Below are positions 1 through 7,881 of a stretch of DNA of 64,000 nucleotides, piece by piece (positions within the stretch are counted from its first letter, which is position 1; the number at the start of each line of letters is the position of its first letter). Made by a program: the position numbers and the translations under genes. Location of the stretch: the NCBI RefSeq assembly GCF_000214035.2, contig NZ_AFHG01000043.1, positions 1 to 64,000 of the forward strand, given 5' to 3'. Below the pieces are notes generated by a model. That model was given only the letters and a program-made list of their open reading frames with translations, did no database searches and was not told the DNA's origin. The stretch comes from Methyloversatilis universalis FAM5. GTDB taxonomy: Bacteria > Pseudomonadota > Gammaproteobacteria > Burkholderiales > Rhodocyclaceae.

Positions 1-1
1 C

Positions 2-355
2 GCCGCAGGCCTGTGCGCCACCTTCCACCGCGCCCGCTTCAGCGGCGGCGATGCCTTCATCGCCTTCCTGGGCCTGGATGTGACCGTGCGCCAATCGGGC
101 ACCCAGCGCGGACGCGGCGCGCTCAGCAAGAAGGGGGATGCCGAGATGCGCCGTCTGCTCTATAACGCCGCCATGGCGGCCAGCCGCTCCAGCACCTGGC
201 AACCGTTCTACCAGCGCTTGCTCCAGCGCGGATTCAGCCGCACCCAGGCGCTGGTCGCTCTGGCAAGAAAGCTCGCACGGGTCGCCTTCTCGTTGATGAA
301 GAACGCTTCCAACTACGTTCCTAAACAACACGAAAACGCTTGCGTTGGAACATAG
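2..355 (+). CDS. IS110-family transposase, C-terminal part (cut by window edge)
   Basis: The reading frame is open from the first bases of the window to a TAG at 353-355, so the N-terminal part lies outside. The visible residues match the C-terminal transposase_20 region of IS110/IS116/IS902 transposases: a helix-hairpin-helix-like stretch around FLGLDVTVRQSG, then LSKKGDAEMRRLLYNAA and a basic tail. These enzymes use a DEDD RuvC-like domain (not visible here) and move without terminal inverted repeats, so no IS end can be placed by eye. It sits about 0.5 kb upstream of rhlE in the same direction. Whether the missing part is intact cannot be judged. Confidence 0.85.
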   Translation, partial: AAGLCATFHRARFSGGDAFIAFLGLDVTVRQSGTQRGRGALSKKGDAEMRRLLYNAAMAASRSSTWQPFYQRLLQRGFSRTQALVALARKLARVAFSLMKNASNYVPKQHENACVGT

Positions 356-873
356 AATCTCCCACGGAACCGGTCGCGGTCTGCGCAGATTCCCGTGGAA
401 GCGGCGCCCCGCCGCGATGCGGCCTGCGATCACACCCAGCATCGGATCCGCCCCTGATCGCCGCGGCAAAGCCCGCCCTGCTCCAGCCAAGACCCGCAAC
501 AAACACGTGCAAGCGGCGCCCCCGCCGCCACATGTCCCGGCTAAGGATCGACGCCGGCCAATGGCCGCGCAGAGCCGCCCCCGACAGCCACCGACGACAG
601 ACCGCGTCTGTGCGATAATGCGCGATGCAGTCGCCTCGCCGGTTATGGCGCGGCCAGAGGTATCCGGCCTGTAACGGCCTTCCTTCCCCGCCCTGGCGCC
701 TGCGCCCCCGGGCTCGACTTCCGCGCTGGCCACCACGCCGCGCGCCTCGCGCCGGGTTTTCCGGAACCGATTTCCCCAGCCTGAACCGGCATGCCAGGCG
801 GAAGTCCACAGAAGCGCCACGCGCCCCGGCCACAAGCCGTACGCACGCTTCTGCACAAGAGAGCTTCGCATCC
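356..873 (+). promoter_or_regulatory. Intergenic region / probable long leader of rhlE
   Basis: 518 bases without a convincing gene. Small open frames occur on both strands but none has a ribosome binding site or a recognisable product. A possible -10 box (GATAAT, 614-619) would give rhlE a leader of about 250 nt. Long leaders are common for cold-responsive DEAD-box helicase genes, but no cold-box motif is identified here. The helicase frame is open upstream to 625, but those residues are Arg/Pro/Ala-rich and unlike the family. Confidence 0.4.
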
Positions 874-2316
874 ATGTCGTTTGAAGAACTCGGGCTGATC
901 CCCGAACTGCTGCGCGCGGTGGCCGATACCGGCTACACCTCGCCCACCCCCATCCAGGCCCAGGCCATTCCGGTCGTACTGGCCGGCCGTGACGTGATGG
1001 GCGGCGCCCAGACCGGCACCGGCAAGACCGCCAGCTTCACGCTGCCACTGCTGCAGCGCCTCGCCCCGCACGCCAACAGCTCGCCGTCGCCGGCCAAGCA
1101 CCCGGTGCGCGCGCTCATCGTGTGCCCGACCCGCGAACTGGCGATGCAGGTGCACGAAAGCGTCAAGACCTACAGCAAGCACCTGCCGCTGCGCTCGTCC
1201 TGCATCTACGGCGGCGTGGACATGAAGGCCCAGGTGGCTGAACTGCGCGAAGGCCGCGAAATCGTGGTCGCCACGCCGGGCCGCCTGCTCGACCACGTCG
1301 AAGGCAAGACCGTGAATCTGGGCCAGGTGCAGATGCTGGTGCTGGACGAAGCCGACCGCATGCTGGACATGGGCTTCATCCCCGACATCAAGCGCATCCT
1401 CGCGCTGCTGCCCACCCAGCGCCAGAGCCTGCTGTTCTCGGCCACTTTCTCGGAAGAGATCAAGAAGCTGGCGCAGGCCATGCTGCGCGACCCGCAGCTG
1501 ATCGAAGTCGCCCGCCGCAATGCCACGGCCGAAACCATCACCCACCGCGTGCATGCCTGCGACACCGACGACAAGCGCGCGCTGCTCACCCACCTGCTCA
1601 CGCAGGACAGCTACGCCGACCGTCAGGCGCTGGTGTTCGTGAACACCAAGTTCGGCGCCAGCCGGCTGGCCCACCACCTGGTGCGCCAGGGCGTGGCCGC
1701 CGACGCCATTCACGGCGACAAGAGCCAGCAGCAGCGCACCGAAGCGCTGGAAGCATTCAAGAACGGCAGCGTGCGCGTACTGGTGGCGACCGACGTCGCC
1801 GCCCGCGGCCTGGACATCGAAGACCTGCCCTTCGTGATCAACTTCGAACTGCCGCACAACGCCGAAGACTACGTGCACCGCATCGGCCGTACCGGCCGTG
1901 CCGGCCGCTCGGGCGAAGCCATTTCGCTGGCTGCCCCGGAAGAAAAGGGCCGCGTCGCCGACATCGAAAAACTCATCCGCAAGCCGATCGAAATCGTCGC
2001 CCCGGAAGGCTTCGATCCGCGCGCCACGCGCAGCCGCGAGCCGCGCCACGAGCGTTCGGAACGCAGCGAGCGCCCGGATCGCGGTGAACGCCGCAGCCGC
2101 AGCAGCGCAGGCAGCGCCGGCAGTGACGCCCCGCGCACGCCGCGCGCCCCGCGTCCGGCCCAGAAAATGATTGCCGCCGACGGCTTCGACTTCAGCAAGC
2201 CCTACGAATCCGCCACCCCGGCCGACACCTCCGCCCCGGCCTCAGGCGACACCTCCGCCGCCAAGCGCCCCCGCCGCATGGTCGCCGCCCTGCTCGGCGG
2301 CAGCGGCAAGCGCTGA
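874..2316 (+). CDS. rhlE: DEAD-box ATP-dependent RNA helicase, RhlE type
   Basis: 480-residue cytoplasmic RNA helicase that unwinds short RNA duplexes, typically in ribosome assembly and RNA turnover. Motifs in order: Q motif (FEELGL...TPIQ, residues 3-30), Walker A AQTGTGKT (about 50), DEAD box (about 155), SAT (about 190), ARGLDIEDLP, and HRIGRTGRAG near 340. A long basic Arg/Ser/Ala-rich tail of about 110 residues follows, as usual in RhlE. The start at 874 (MSFEELGL) is chosen because homology begins exactly there; the frame runs further upstream to 625 without family similarity. It is followed by a hairpin and stands alone. RhlE rather than DbpA or SrmB is inferred from the ELGL start and tail type. 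Confidence 0.9.
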   Translation: MSFEELGLIPELLRAVADTGYTSPTPIQAQAIPVVLAGRDVMGGAQTGTGKTASFTLPLLQRLAPHANSSPSPAKHPVRALIVCPTRELAMQVHESVKTYSKHLPLRSSCIYGGVDMKAQVAELREGREIVVATPGRLLDHVEGKTVNLGQVQMLVLDEADRMLDMGFIPDIKRILALLPTQRQSLLFSATFSEEIKKLAQAMLRDPQLIEVARRNATAETITHRVHACDTDDKRALLTHLLTQDSYADRQALVFVNTKFGASRLAHHLVRQGVAADAIHGDKSQQQRTEALEAFKNGSVRVLVATDVAARGLDIEDLPFVINFELPHNAEDYVHRIGRTGRAGRSGEAISLAAPEEKGRVADIEKLIRKPIEIVAPEGFDPRATRSREPRHERSERSERPDRGERRSRSSAGSAGSDAPRTPRAPRPAQKMIAADGFDFSKPYESATPADTSAPASGDTSAAKRPRRMVAALLGGSGKR

Positions 2317-2380
2317 TCACCCCGGTCAGCATCCCCTGCCGACCGCCCTACTCCGCTTTCGCTCCCCGCTGCAAAAGAAA

Positions 2381-2401
2381 AGGCCCGCACAAGGCGGGCC
2401 T
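2381..2401. terminator. Terminator-like hairpin after rhlE
   Basis: Perfect 8-bp stem AGGCCCGC / GCGGGCCT with a 5-nt loop, 65 nt after the rhlE stop. On the plus strand there is no T-run after it. An A-rich tract precedes it, so the T-rich side is on the minus strand. It may terminate rhlE weakly or act in both directions. Confidence 0.6.
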
Positions 2402-2682
2402 GCAAAGAGGGAGTATCCAAGGCCGGCACGCAGCCGGACAGCGATTCAAGCTTAGCGGTTTGAGCGGGCGGGGGTTATCCGGAATCGGCAATGCCGCGCG
2501 GAAGCGTGAAAGTTTCCAGATCCACTTACGCAGGCATCTGACCGTCCACTGCGGAGGTCTTCTGCAGACAGTACCTCAACAAACCGTCCTGTCGCCTCCG
2601 GAGCTCGGAACCTAGGCTCATTCCATGAGCCCTGCAGCGGAGAGAATCAGCGGAACACTTTCGAATTCGCGAGAGGCCCGCT

Positions 2683-3396
2683 GTGATCAATCCTGCCGAC
2701 TGGATGGACCTTTGGCTGAAGAAGCCAGCACTCGAAGCTCACGCGCTTCCTGACATCGCCTATCCAATTCCCACACACGCCTGGGAACTTGCTGCAGTGA
2801 CAGGCTCACTTCCGTTCAAGTGGATGCTCTACGGCCTGCAGATGCGGGCAAAGGATGACGCCGCACTCTGGAGAGCGCTGTCCCCGGCACTCAACCGACT
2901 TGCGGAACTGCTGACACCTGATACTGCACGGGAAAATCTTGCCGTCTCAGGCGAGAACTGGTGGCTTGAAGTCGGGCCGGTGGATCGTGGTCAGACGCTG
3001 GTCACATTACAGCGTGAGATGGAGGTCATCGCGGCGATACGCCCGCGAGACGACGGACGGCTACGCATCGCCGCCTACCACCCTCTGGACGCCAAGAGCA
3101 TCGGCTACCTGATCGCGCTCGGGCAGACGCCGCATCCGGAGTACGGCGTGTGCATGCGTGAGAGCAACTGGGCATACGCACTCGACGGTGCAGCAGCCAA
3201 CGGCAACGCCTACGCGGCAGATCGCGGCGAAGCCTACCTTTCGTATTGGCAGTTCGGTCTGGGCATCACGCGAGAGGGCCACAGCCTTCCAATCTGGCGC
3301 GATCAGATCGCCCGTCCTCCGCGCCCAGCAGCGAGCGTTGCCATCGAGATCGGCATCCACTACGCCCTGTCGGCGAATGACACACAAGGCGTCTGA
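2683..3396 (+). CDS. Hypothetical protein (237 aa)
   Basis: Not recognised. It starts at a GTG with GAGAGG about 7 nt upstream and encodes a soluble, Trp-rich, Ala-rich protein without signal peptide or membrane segments. A central stretch (VTLQREMEVIAAIRPRDDGRLRIAAYHPLDAKS, residues 107-140) looks like beta-strand/helix structure, but no catalytic motif stands out. It opens a same-direction run of genes, with the next start 71 nt after its stop, at the left edge of the defence island. Function unknown. Confidence 0.7.
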   Translation: MINPADWMDLWLKKPALEAHALPDIAYPIPTHAWELAAVTGSLPFKWMLYGLQMRAKDDAALWRALSPALNRLAELLTPDTARENLAVSGENWWLEVGPVDRGQTLVTLQREMEVIAAIRPRDDGRLRIAAYHPLDAKSIGYLIALGQTPHPEYGVCMRESNWAYALDGAAANGNAYAADRGEAYLSYWQFGLGITREGHSLPIWRDQIARPPRPAASVAIEIGIHYALSANDTQGV

Positions 3397-3467
3397 ATAC
3401 GGATGCGGCACACCTCACTTGCGACGCCTTGCGTCACTAATTCAGTCACTTGCCATGAGGAGAACGC

Positions 3468-3935
3468 ATGAGCACAGCCCAACAACCGGATGTCCCCCTC
3501 ACGCCGCAAGCGCGTGAGGTGCTTGCCTGGCTTGAGGCCGAAGGCTATCGCCCCACCGTCGACCCCGACGGTGATCTGCGCATCGTCATGTTCGGCCGTC
3601 GCTACCTAATTACGCAACGCGCGGACGACAGCAGCCATTACGTGTTGGCAGCGCAATGCATCCATCGGTTTGACGAAGAGGGCCGCGATCAGGCCATGCA
3701 ACTTGCGCAGGAAGTGAGCATGGGCACCAAGGTAGTCAAGTGCATGGTGCCCGACGCCTTCGTAAGCGTGATCGCAGAAGGACGCTATGCCGAGCCTGCG
3801 CATTTCGTAGCGGTTCTCGATCAGCTTCTGGGCGCTGTCGACTACGGCGTACGCGCATATCGGGACGGACTGCACGAGCATGCCGCCCGTCAGGCAGCCG
3901 CGGACCTTATCCGGAAAGCGCAGGAACGAAACTGA
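3468..3935 (+). CDS. Hypothetical protein, possibly YbjN / secretion-chaperone-like fold (155 aa)
   Basis: Small acidic cytoplasmic protein with a strong ribosome binding site (GAGGAGA, 6 nt before the ATG). The order of elements suggests the YbjN-type alpha/beta fold: helix (AREVLAWLEAEGY), then strands DGDLRIVMFGRRYLI and SHYVLAAQCIH, then a helix. This assignment comes from pattern only and is weak. It lies 71 nt after the previous gene and 161 nt before the ADP-ribosylglycohydrolase gene, so the three may be cotranscribed. Confidence 0.65.
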   Translation: MSTAQQPDVPLTPQAREVLAWLEAEGYRPTVDPDGDLRIVMFGRRYLITQRADDSSHYVLAAQCIHRFDEEGRDQAMQLAQEVSMGTKVVKCMVPDAFVSVIAEGRYAEPAHFVAVLDQLLGAVDYGVRAYRDGLHEHAARQAAADLIRKAQERN

Positions 3936-4096
3936 GGCGGCGCTGCCCTGCGCACCGGACGATGCCGACGACCCGACGTGGAAGACGTCAAGCGTGACGC
4001 GCAAGCATCGCTCGTTGTACCTCGCCTAGAGACGGACAACGCAGACACCGATCTTGCGCGGTCCTGCACCTTCGGCGGCCCAGAGAAGGAGAATAA

Positions 4097-5278
4097 ATGA
4101 CGGAAGAAAACGCAAGAACTTATGGCGAAACGCCCTTGCTGGCCCGCTTCAGAGGCTGCCTTCTCGGCGGCGCGGTCGGCGATGCGCTTGGCGCGCCGGT
4201 TGAATTCTGGTCGCGCAGCGAAATCCTGAAGCAGTTCGGGCCGGACGGAGTGCGCGATTATATTCCGGCCTATGGCCGCATCGGTGCCATCACTGACGAC
4301 ACGCAGATGACGCTGTTTACGGCTGACGCGCTGCTGCGTGGCTACATCCGCATGGCCACCAAGCGCATCGGCGTGCATGGTCTGCTGATGCGCCACGGCT
4401 ACCTGCGCTGGTATCGCACCCAGGGCTACCGCCATCGCGACCTCGGCGACGATGGGATGAACGGATGGTTGCTGACCCATCGGGCGCTTTTCGACCGGCG
4501 GGCACCCGGCAACACCTGTCTTTCGGCACTGCGCGCATCACAAGTGGATGGCGTGGCGAACAACACGAGCAAAGGCTGTGGCACGGTGATGCGGGTAGCG
4601 CCGATCGGTCTGTACGCGCATGTGCATCACGGCAGCCGCGGACCCGAGCAGGCCTTCGCCCTGGGCATGGACTGTTCCAGGATCACGCATGGCCACATCA
4701 CCGCCACCCTCTCCGCCGGGTTCCTGAGTGCGCTGATCGCGGCGATCTGCCTCGGGCAGACGCTTGATCAGGCCATCGAGACATGCATCGTGCTGCTGCG
4801 TGCTCATGACGGCCACGACGAAACGCTGGCCGCGATCGACGCGGCATACTGCGCGGCGCGACGGTCTCCTAACAGTGCCGACAGCCTTGCGTCGCTGGGC
4901 GAAGGCTGGGTGGCGGAAGAGGCGCTCGCCATCGCGCTGTACTGCGCCCTCGGCTGCACGGACTTCGAATCTGCGCTCAGCCTGGCGGTCAGTCACGAAG
5001 GCGACAGCGACTCGACCGGTGCCATCGTCGGCAACATCCTGGGCGCCCTGCACGGTGACCGCGTCATCCCGGAACGCTGGCTCACCCCGCTCGAACTGCG
5101 CGACGTGATCCGCGACATCGCGGACGATCTGGCGAACCATCGGGGCTGGCCCATAATGTCCTGGAGTTCGCCGGACAGCGGAATTCCTGACACGCCTGAA
5201 GGCCTGGCGCAAAAGGCGCAGGTCAAGGCCCGTGACGACGAGCAGGCGCGCATCATTCAACGCTATCCGCCGGGTTAG
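4097..5278 (+). CDS. ADP-ribosylglycohydrolase (DraG family)
   Basis: 393 residues. DraG-type enzymes hydrolyse the N- or O-glycosidic bond of ADP-ribosylated targets using two magnesium ions. Visible family motifs: RFRGCLLGGAVGDALGAPVEFW (18-39), the metal-binding ITDDTQMTLF (around 62), GCGTVMRVAPIGL (around 160), and the C-terminal metal motif HEGDSDSTGAIVGNILGALHG (around 300-320). All metal-ligand aspartates appear present, so it is predicted to be active. The start has a GGAG about 11 nt upstream. In a defence island it could reverse ADP-ribosylation by a toxin or phage enzyme; no ADP-ribosyltransferase partner is visible nearby. Confidence 0.9.
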   Translation: MTEENARTYGETPLLARFRGCLLGGAVGDALGAPVEFWSRSEILKQFGPDGVRDYIPAYGRIGAITDDTQMTLFTADALLRGYIRMATKRIGVHGLLMRHGYLRWYRTQGYRHRDLGDDGMNGWLLTHRALFDRRAPGNTCLSALRASQVDGVANNTSKGCGTVMRVAPIGLYAHVHHGSRGPEQAFALGMDCSRITHGHITATLSAGFLSALIAAICLGQTLDQAIETCIVLLRAHDGHDETLAAIDAAYCAARRSPNSADSLASLGEGWVAEEALAIALYCALGCTDFESALSLAVSHEGDSDSTGAIVGNILGALHGDRVIPERWLTPLELRDVIRDIADDLANHRGWPIMSWSSPDSGIPDTPEGLAQKAQVKARDDEQARIIQRYPPG

Positions 5279-5346
5279 CCCCTCCGGGGCGCGGCAAGCG
5301 CCGCGCCTTGATTAGAATGCCGTTGTCGTCCATTCACTCTCCGGTC

Positions 5347-6972
5347 ATGGCACATCTGCATCCGATGCACCCCGGTCCGCGCCTCGATAGCGGCTATTAC
5401 CGCGAACTTGACGTCATCCGCCGACTGCAGGATGGCCTGGACGCGAGCTTCGACATCTTCCACAGCCTGACGCTCCACACCCTGCGTGACGGTGCGGACG
5501 AACACCGCGAGATCGACGTGGTCGTGCTTGGCCCCGCGGGCGACATGGTGCTGCTTGAAATCAAGGCCGGCCAGCTCAGTCTGAGCAACGGCGAACTGCT
5601 CAAACTCTACGCAGGGCGCACTCACGACGCGGCGCGGCAGTCCCGCATCCAGTTTGCAGCCATGGTGAACAAGCTGAAGCAGGCAGGCCTGCACGCAAGA
5701 GTGCTCAACTGCCTGGTACTGCCGGACTTTTCAATCGGCAGCGACCAGATCGCCTCCTTTGCCCGCGAACGCATCTTCGATGCCGAAATGTTCGACCGGC
5801 TTCCGGAGCTGGTACGGGGCCTGATGCCAGCCGACCCCGACAACAGCCCGCGTGAAGACATCCGTCGCTTCCTTGCGAACGAATTCCGCGTATCGCCGGA
5901 TCTGCGTGCGCTGGGCGTGCAGTTGCGCGACACCACGCACCGACTGTCAGACGGCCTCGCCACCTGGGTGCTCCGCATCGAATCGCCGTCGGGCGTCATC
6001 CGTGTCGACGCCACTGCGGGGTCAGGCAAGACGCAGCTCGCGCTCCGGTTGCTTGACGAGGCGGCCGCACGGAAGCAACGTGCGCTCTATCTCTGCTTCA
6101 ACCGTGCCTTGGCTGATCACATCGTCGGCCTTGCACCGGCAACGGTAGAGGTCGAGACCTTCCACGAACGCTGTGTCGAGCACTACCGCCGCGTGGTCGG
6201 GGAGCCGGATTTTTCCGATGCATCGGTGTTCCAGACCATCGCCGAGCGCTATCACGCCGACGCACCGTCAATGCCCTCGCGCTACGAGCTGCTCGTCATC
6301 GACGAGGGCCAGGATTTTCAGCCAGCCTGGCTTGAAAGCCTGCTGCCGCAACTCACCAGCCAAGGGCGTCTCTACCTGATGGAAGATCCCTCACAGCGGC
6401 TCTACGAGCGCGAGGAATTCGATCTGGACGGCGCAGTCACGCTGCGCTGCGACGACAACTTCCGCACCCCGCGCCACATCATTGGCGTCATCAACGCGCT
6501 CGCGCTGACGGCCCGACCGGTCAGCGCATGCAGCCCCTACGCCGGCGAACTGCCGGACTTCCTCACCTACGGCGGCTCGGCGGAACTGATGCGCAAGACG
6601 GTTGAGGCCGTACAGGCGCTGCTCGACCGGGGCATACCGCTCAACGACATCGCCGTGCTCACCGGCCACGGTCTTAAGCACTCTCAGCTTCTTTCACTCG
6701 ACCGCATCGGCCCATGGCGTACCCGGCGTTTCACCGGCCGCTACGACCGCAACGGCACGCCGCTTTGGACCGACGGCGAGCTGCTGATCGACTCCATCTT
6801 CCGCTTCAAGGGCCAGAGCCGGGCCGGAATCGTGCTCACGGAACTGGATTTCGAGGAGCTGACGCAGACGGAGAAGAGGAAGCTGTTTGTCGGACTGACT
6901 CGCTGCCATCTGGCAGCACATGTCGTCCTGTCCGGAGACGCCGAGCACGCAGTGGTGCGAGAGATCGGCTAG
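5347..6972 (+). CDS. NERD-domain / UvrD-like superfamily 1 helicase
   Basis: 541 residues from the preferred ATG; in-frame TTG 5308 and ATG 5317 are alternatives. The N-terminal third is a NERD nuclease-related domain: EIDVVVLGPAGDMVLLEIKAG contains the D-x(n)-E-x-K core of PD-(D/E)XK folds. The rest is a compact SF1 helicase: Walker A ATAGSGKT (about 220), a Walker B-like LLVIDEGQDFQPAW (about 320), and a C-terminal part with SIFRFKGQSRAGIVLTEL and LFVGLTRC. NERD-helicases recur in mobile and defence contexts, but the substrate is unknown. It converges with the next gene, the two stops being 4 nt apart. Confidence 0.85.
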   Translation: MAHLHPMHPGPRLDSGYYRELDVIRRLQDGLDASFDIFHSLTLHTLRDGADEHREIDVVVLGPAGDMVLLEIKAGQLSLSNGELLKLYAGRTHDAARQSRIQFAAMVNKLKQAGLHARVLNCLVLPDFSIGSDQIASFARERIFDAEMFDRLPELVRGLMPADPDNSPREDIRRFLANEFRVSPDLRALGVQLRDTTHRLSDGLATWVLRIESPSGVIRVDATAGSGKTQLALRLLDEAAARKQRALYLCFNRALADHIVGLAPATVEVETFHERCVEHYRRVVGEPDFSDASVFQTIAERYHADAPSMPSRYELLVIDEGQDFQPAWLESLLPQLTSQGRLYLMEDPSQRLYEREEFDLDGAVTLRCDDNFRTPRHIIGVINALALTARPVSACSPYAGELPDFLTYGGSAELMRKTVEAVQALLDRGIPLNDIAVLTGHGLKHSQLLSLDRIGPWRTRRFTGRYDRNGTPLWTDGELLIDSIFRFKGQSRAGIVLTELDFEELTQTEKRKLFVGLTRCHLAAHVVLSGDAEHAVVREIG

Positions 6973-6976
6973 GGGA

Positions 6977-7879
6977 TCACCCTGCTCCTGCTGACGAGGA
7001 TGTAAAGCGCGCACTCTGCAGACTTCTGAGGTACTCCTCCCCATAGCTGTTCTTCAGCGTCTGCAGCACATCTTCGACCGATATGAACTGCACCCGCCCG
7101 TCGAAACGGGGAATCAAAGCCTGCGGGCAGAAGATGTATAAATTCGCATCGGGCTCTCCTGTCGCCGCAATCATCGCGTTCGCTGCTGCAATAACTAAGT
7201 TGCAGGTTCCGCCATTCTTAACTTGGGCCAGAATGGGCCCCTGCCGCCCGACACCCACGATATCAAAGTGAGCCATTGTCCCGCCGTTGCGGAAGATTTT
7301 TGCCGTTAACCGCCCGGTAAGGCGCATATACTCCTCGCAGGCCACCTCTATAGACGCCGGCAGATAGCTGCATCGGTTGAGCAAATCAGCTTGCCTGTTA
7401 CATATCCAAGGAATTGCAACGGGCTCTATAGCTTCCCATCTGACGAAGGTCGATCTCGGCGGGGCCAGCAAATAGGCATGAGGAAAGGCATCTCTCTGGA
7501 TCAACTGAGGATTATCGAGAAAAAGAACCTTTAGCGGCGGAATTGGACATCCGTCCCTCGGAATATCGTCCAGTGCGCTAAGGAAACACTTGGAGTCGGG
7601 TTTCGGCCGCCCGCCGATCACAACGCGATTACCTATACCAAGGGTGTAAGAGGCGAAAACATACGCCCCCTCTTCACGATCAACATTGGCCGCTGTCTTA
7701 AGATCGTTCAGCGTGTTCATATGGCGAATTGCCGAAGCGCCCCCAGGACTTGAGTAATCTTCGGGGCTCCATGACTCGATCGGATCGAATCTGATTGCGA
7801 TCGCTCCCCTTTCATGCAGGTAGTTGAGCCAACCACCGCCATGCCAATCGTCGGTATGCCGAGCGAAGTACACTTCCAT
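6977..7879 (-). CDS. Hypothetical protein with a possible PD-(D/E)XK nuclease core (300 aa)
   Basis: No family recognised with certainty. The C-terminal third contains FDIVGVGRQGPILAQVKNG (about residues 210-230), an aspartate followed by Q-x-K, as seen in restriction-endonuclease-like folds of the Mrr type, and then an Ala-rich helix. The N-terminal part (KVLFLDNPQLIQRD, WEAIEPVAIPW) has no recognised motif. Its start lies 2 nt after the stop of the upstream RecB-nuclease/helicase gene, so the two are almost certainly cotranslated and may work together. The base composition is less GC-rich than that of the helicase gene. Nuclease activity is an inference. Confidence 0.65.
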   Translation of the reverse strand: MEVYFARHTDDWHGGGWLNYLHERGAIAIRFDPIESWSPEDYSSPGGASAIRHMNTLNDLKTAANVDREEGAYVFASYTLGIGNRVVIGGRPKPDSKCFLSALDDIPRDGCPIPPLKVLFLDNPQLIQRDAFPHAYLLAPPRSTFVRWEAIEPVAIPWICNRQADLLNRCSYLPASIEVACEEYMRLTGRLTAKIFRNGGTMAHFDIVGVGRQGPILAQVKNGGTCNLVIAAANAMIAATGEPDANLYIFCPQALIPRFDGRVQFISVEDVLQTLKNSYGEEYLRSLQSARFTSSSAGAG

Positions 7880-7881
7880 TT

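Noticed and set aside
321-875. 184-codon minus-strand open frame upstream of rhlE
   Set aside because: Arg/Gly-rich composition without family similarity or ribosome binding site; it fits an accidental frame in GC-rich DNA.
2402-2682. Possible second copy of the tRNA-Ser 3' end marking the left edge of the BREX region
   Set aside because: I looked for the tRNA 3' sequence (T-arm strand, AGCTTCC, CCA) between rhlE and the first island gene and did not find it, so the BREX region cannot be shown to be a tRNA-integrated island.
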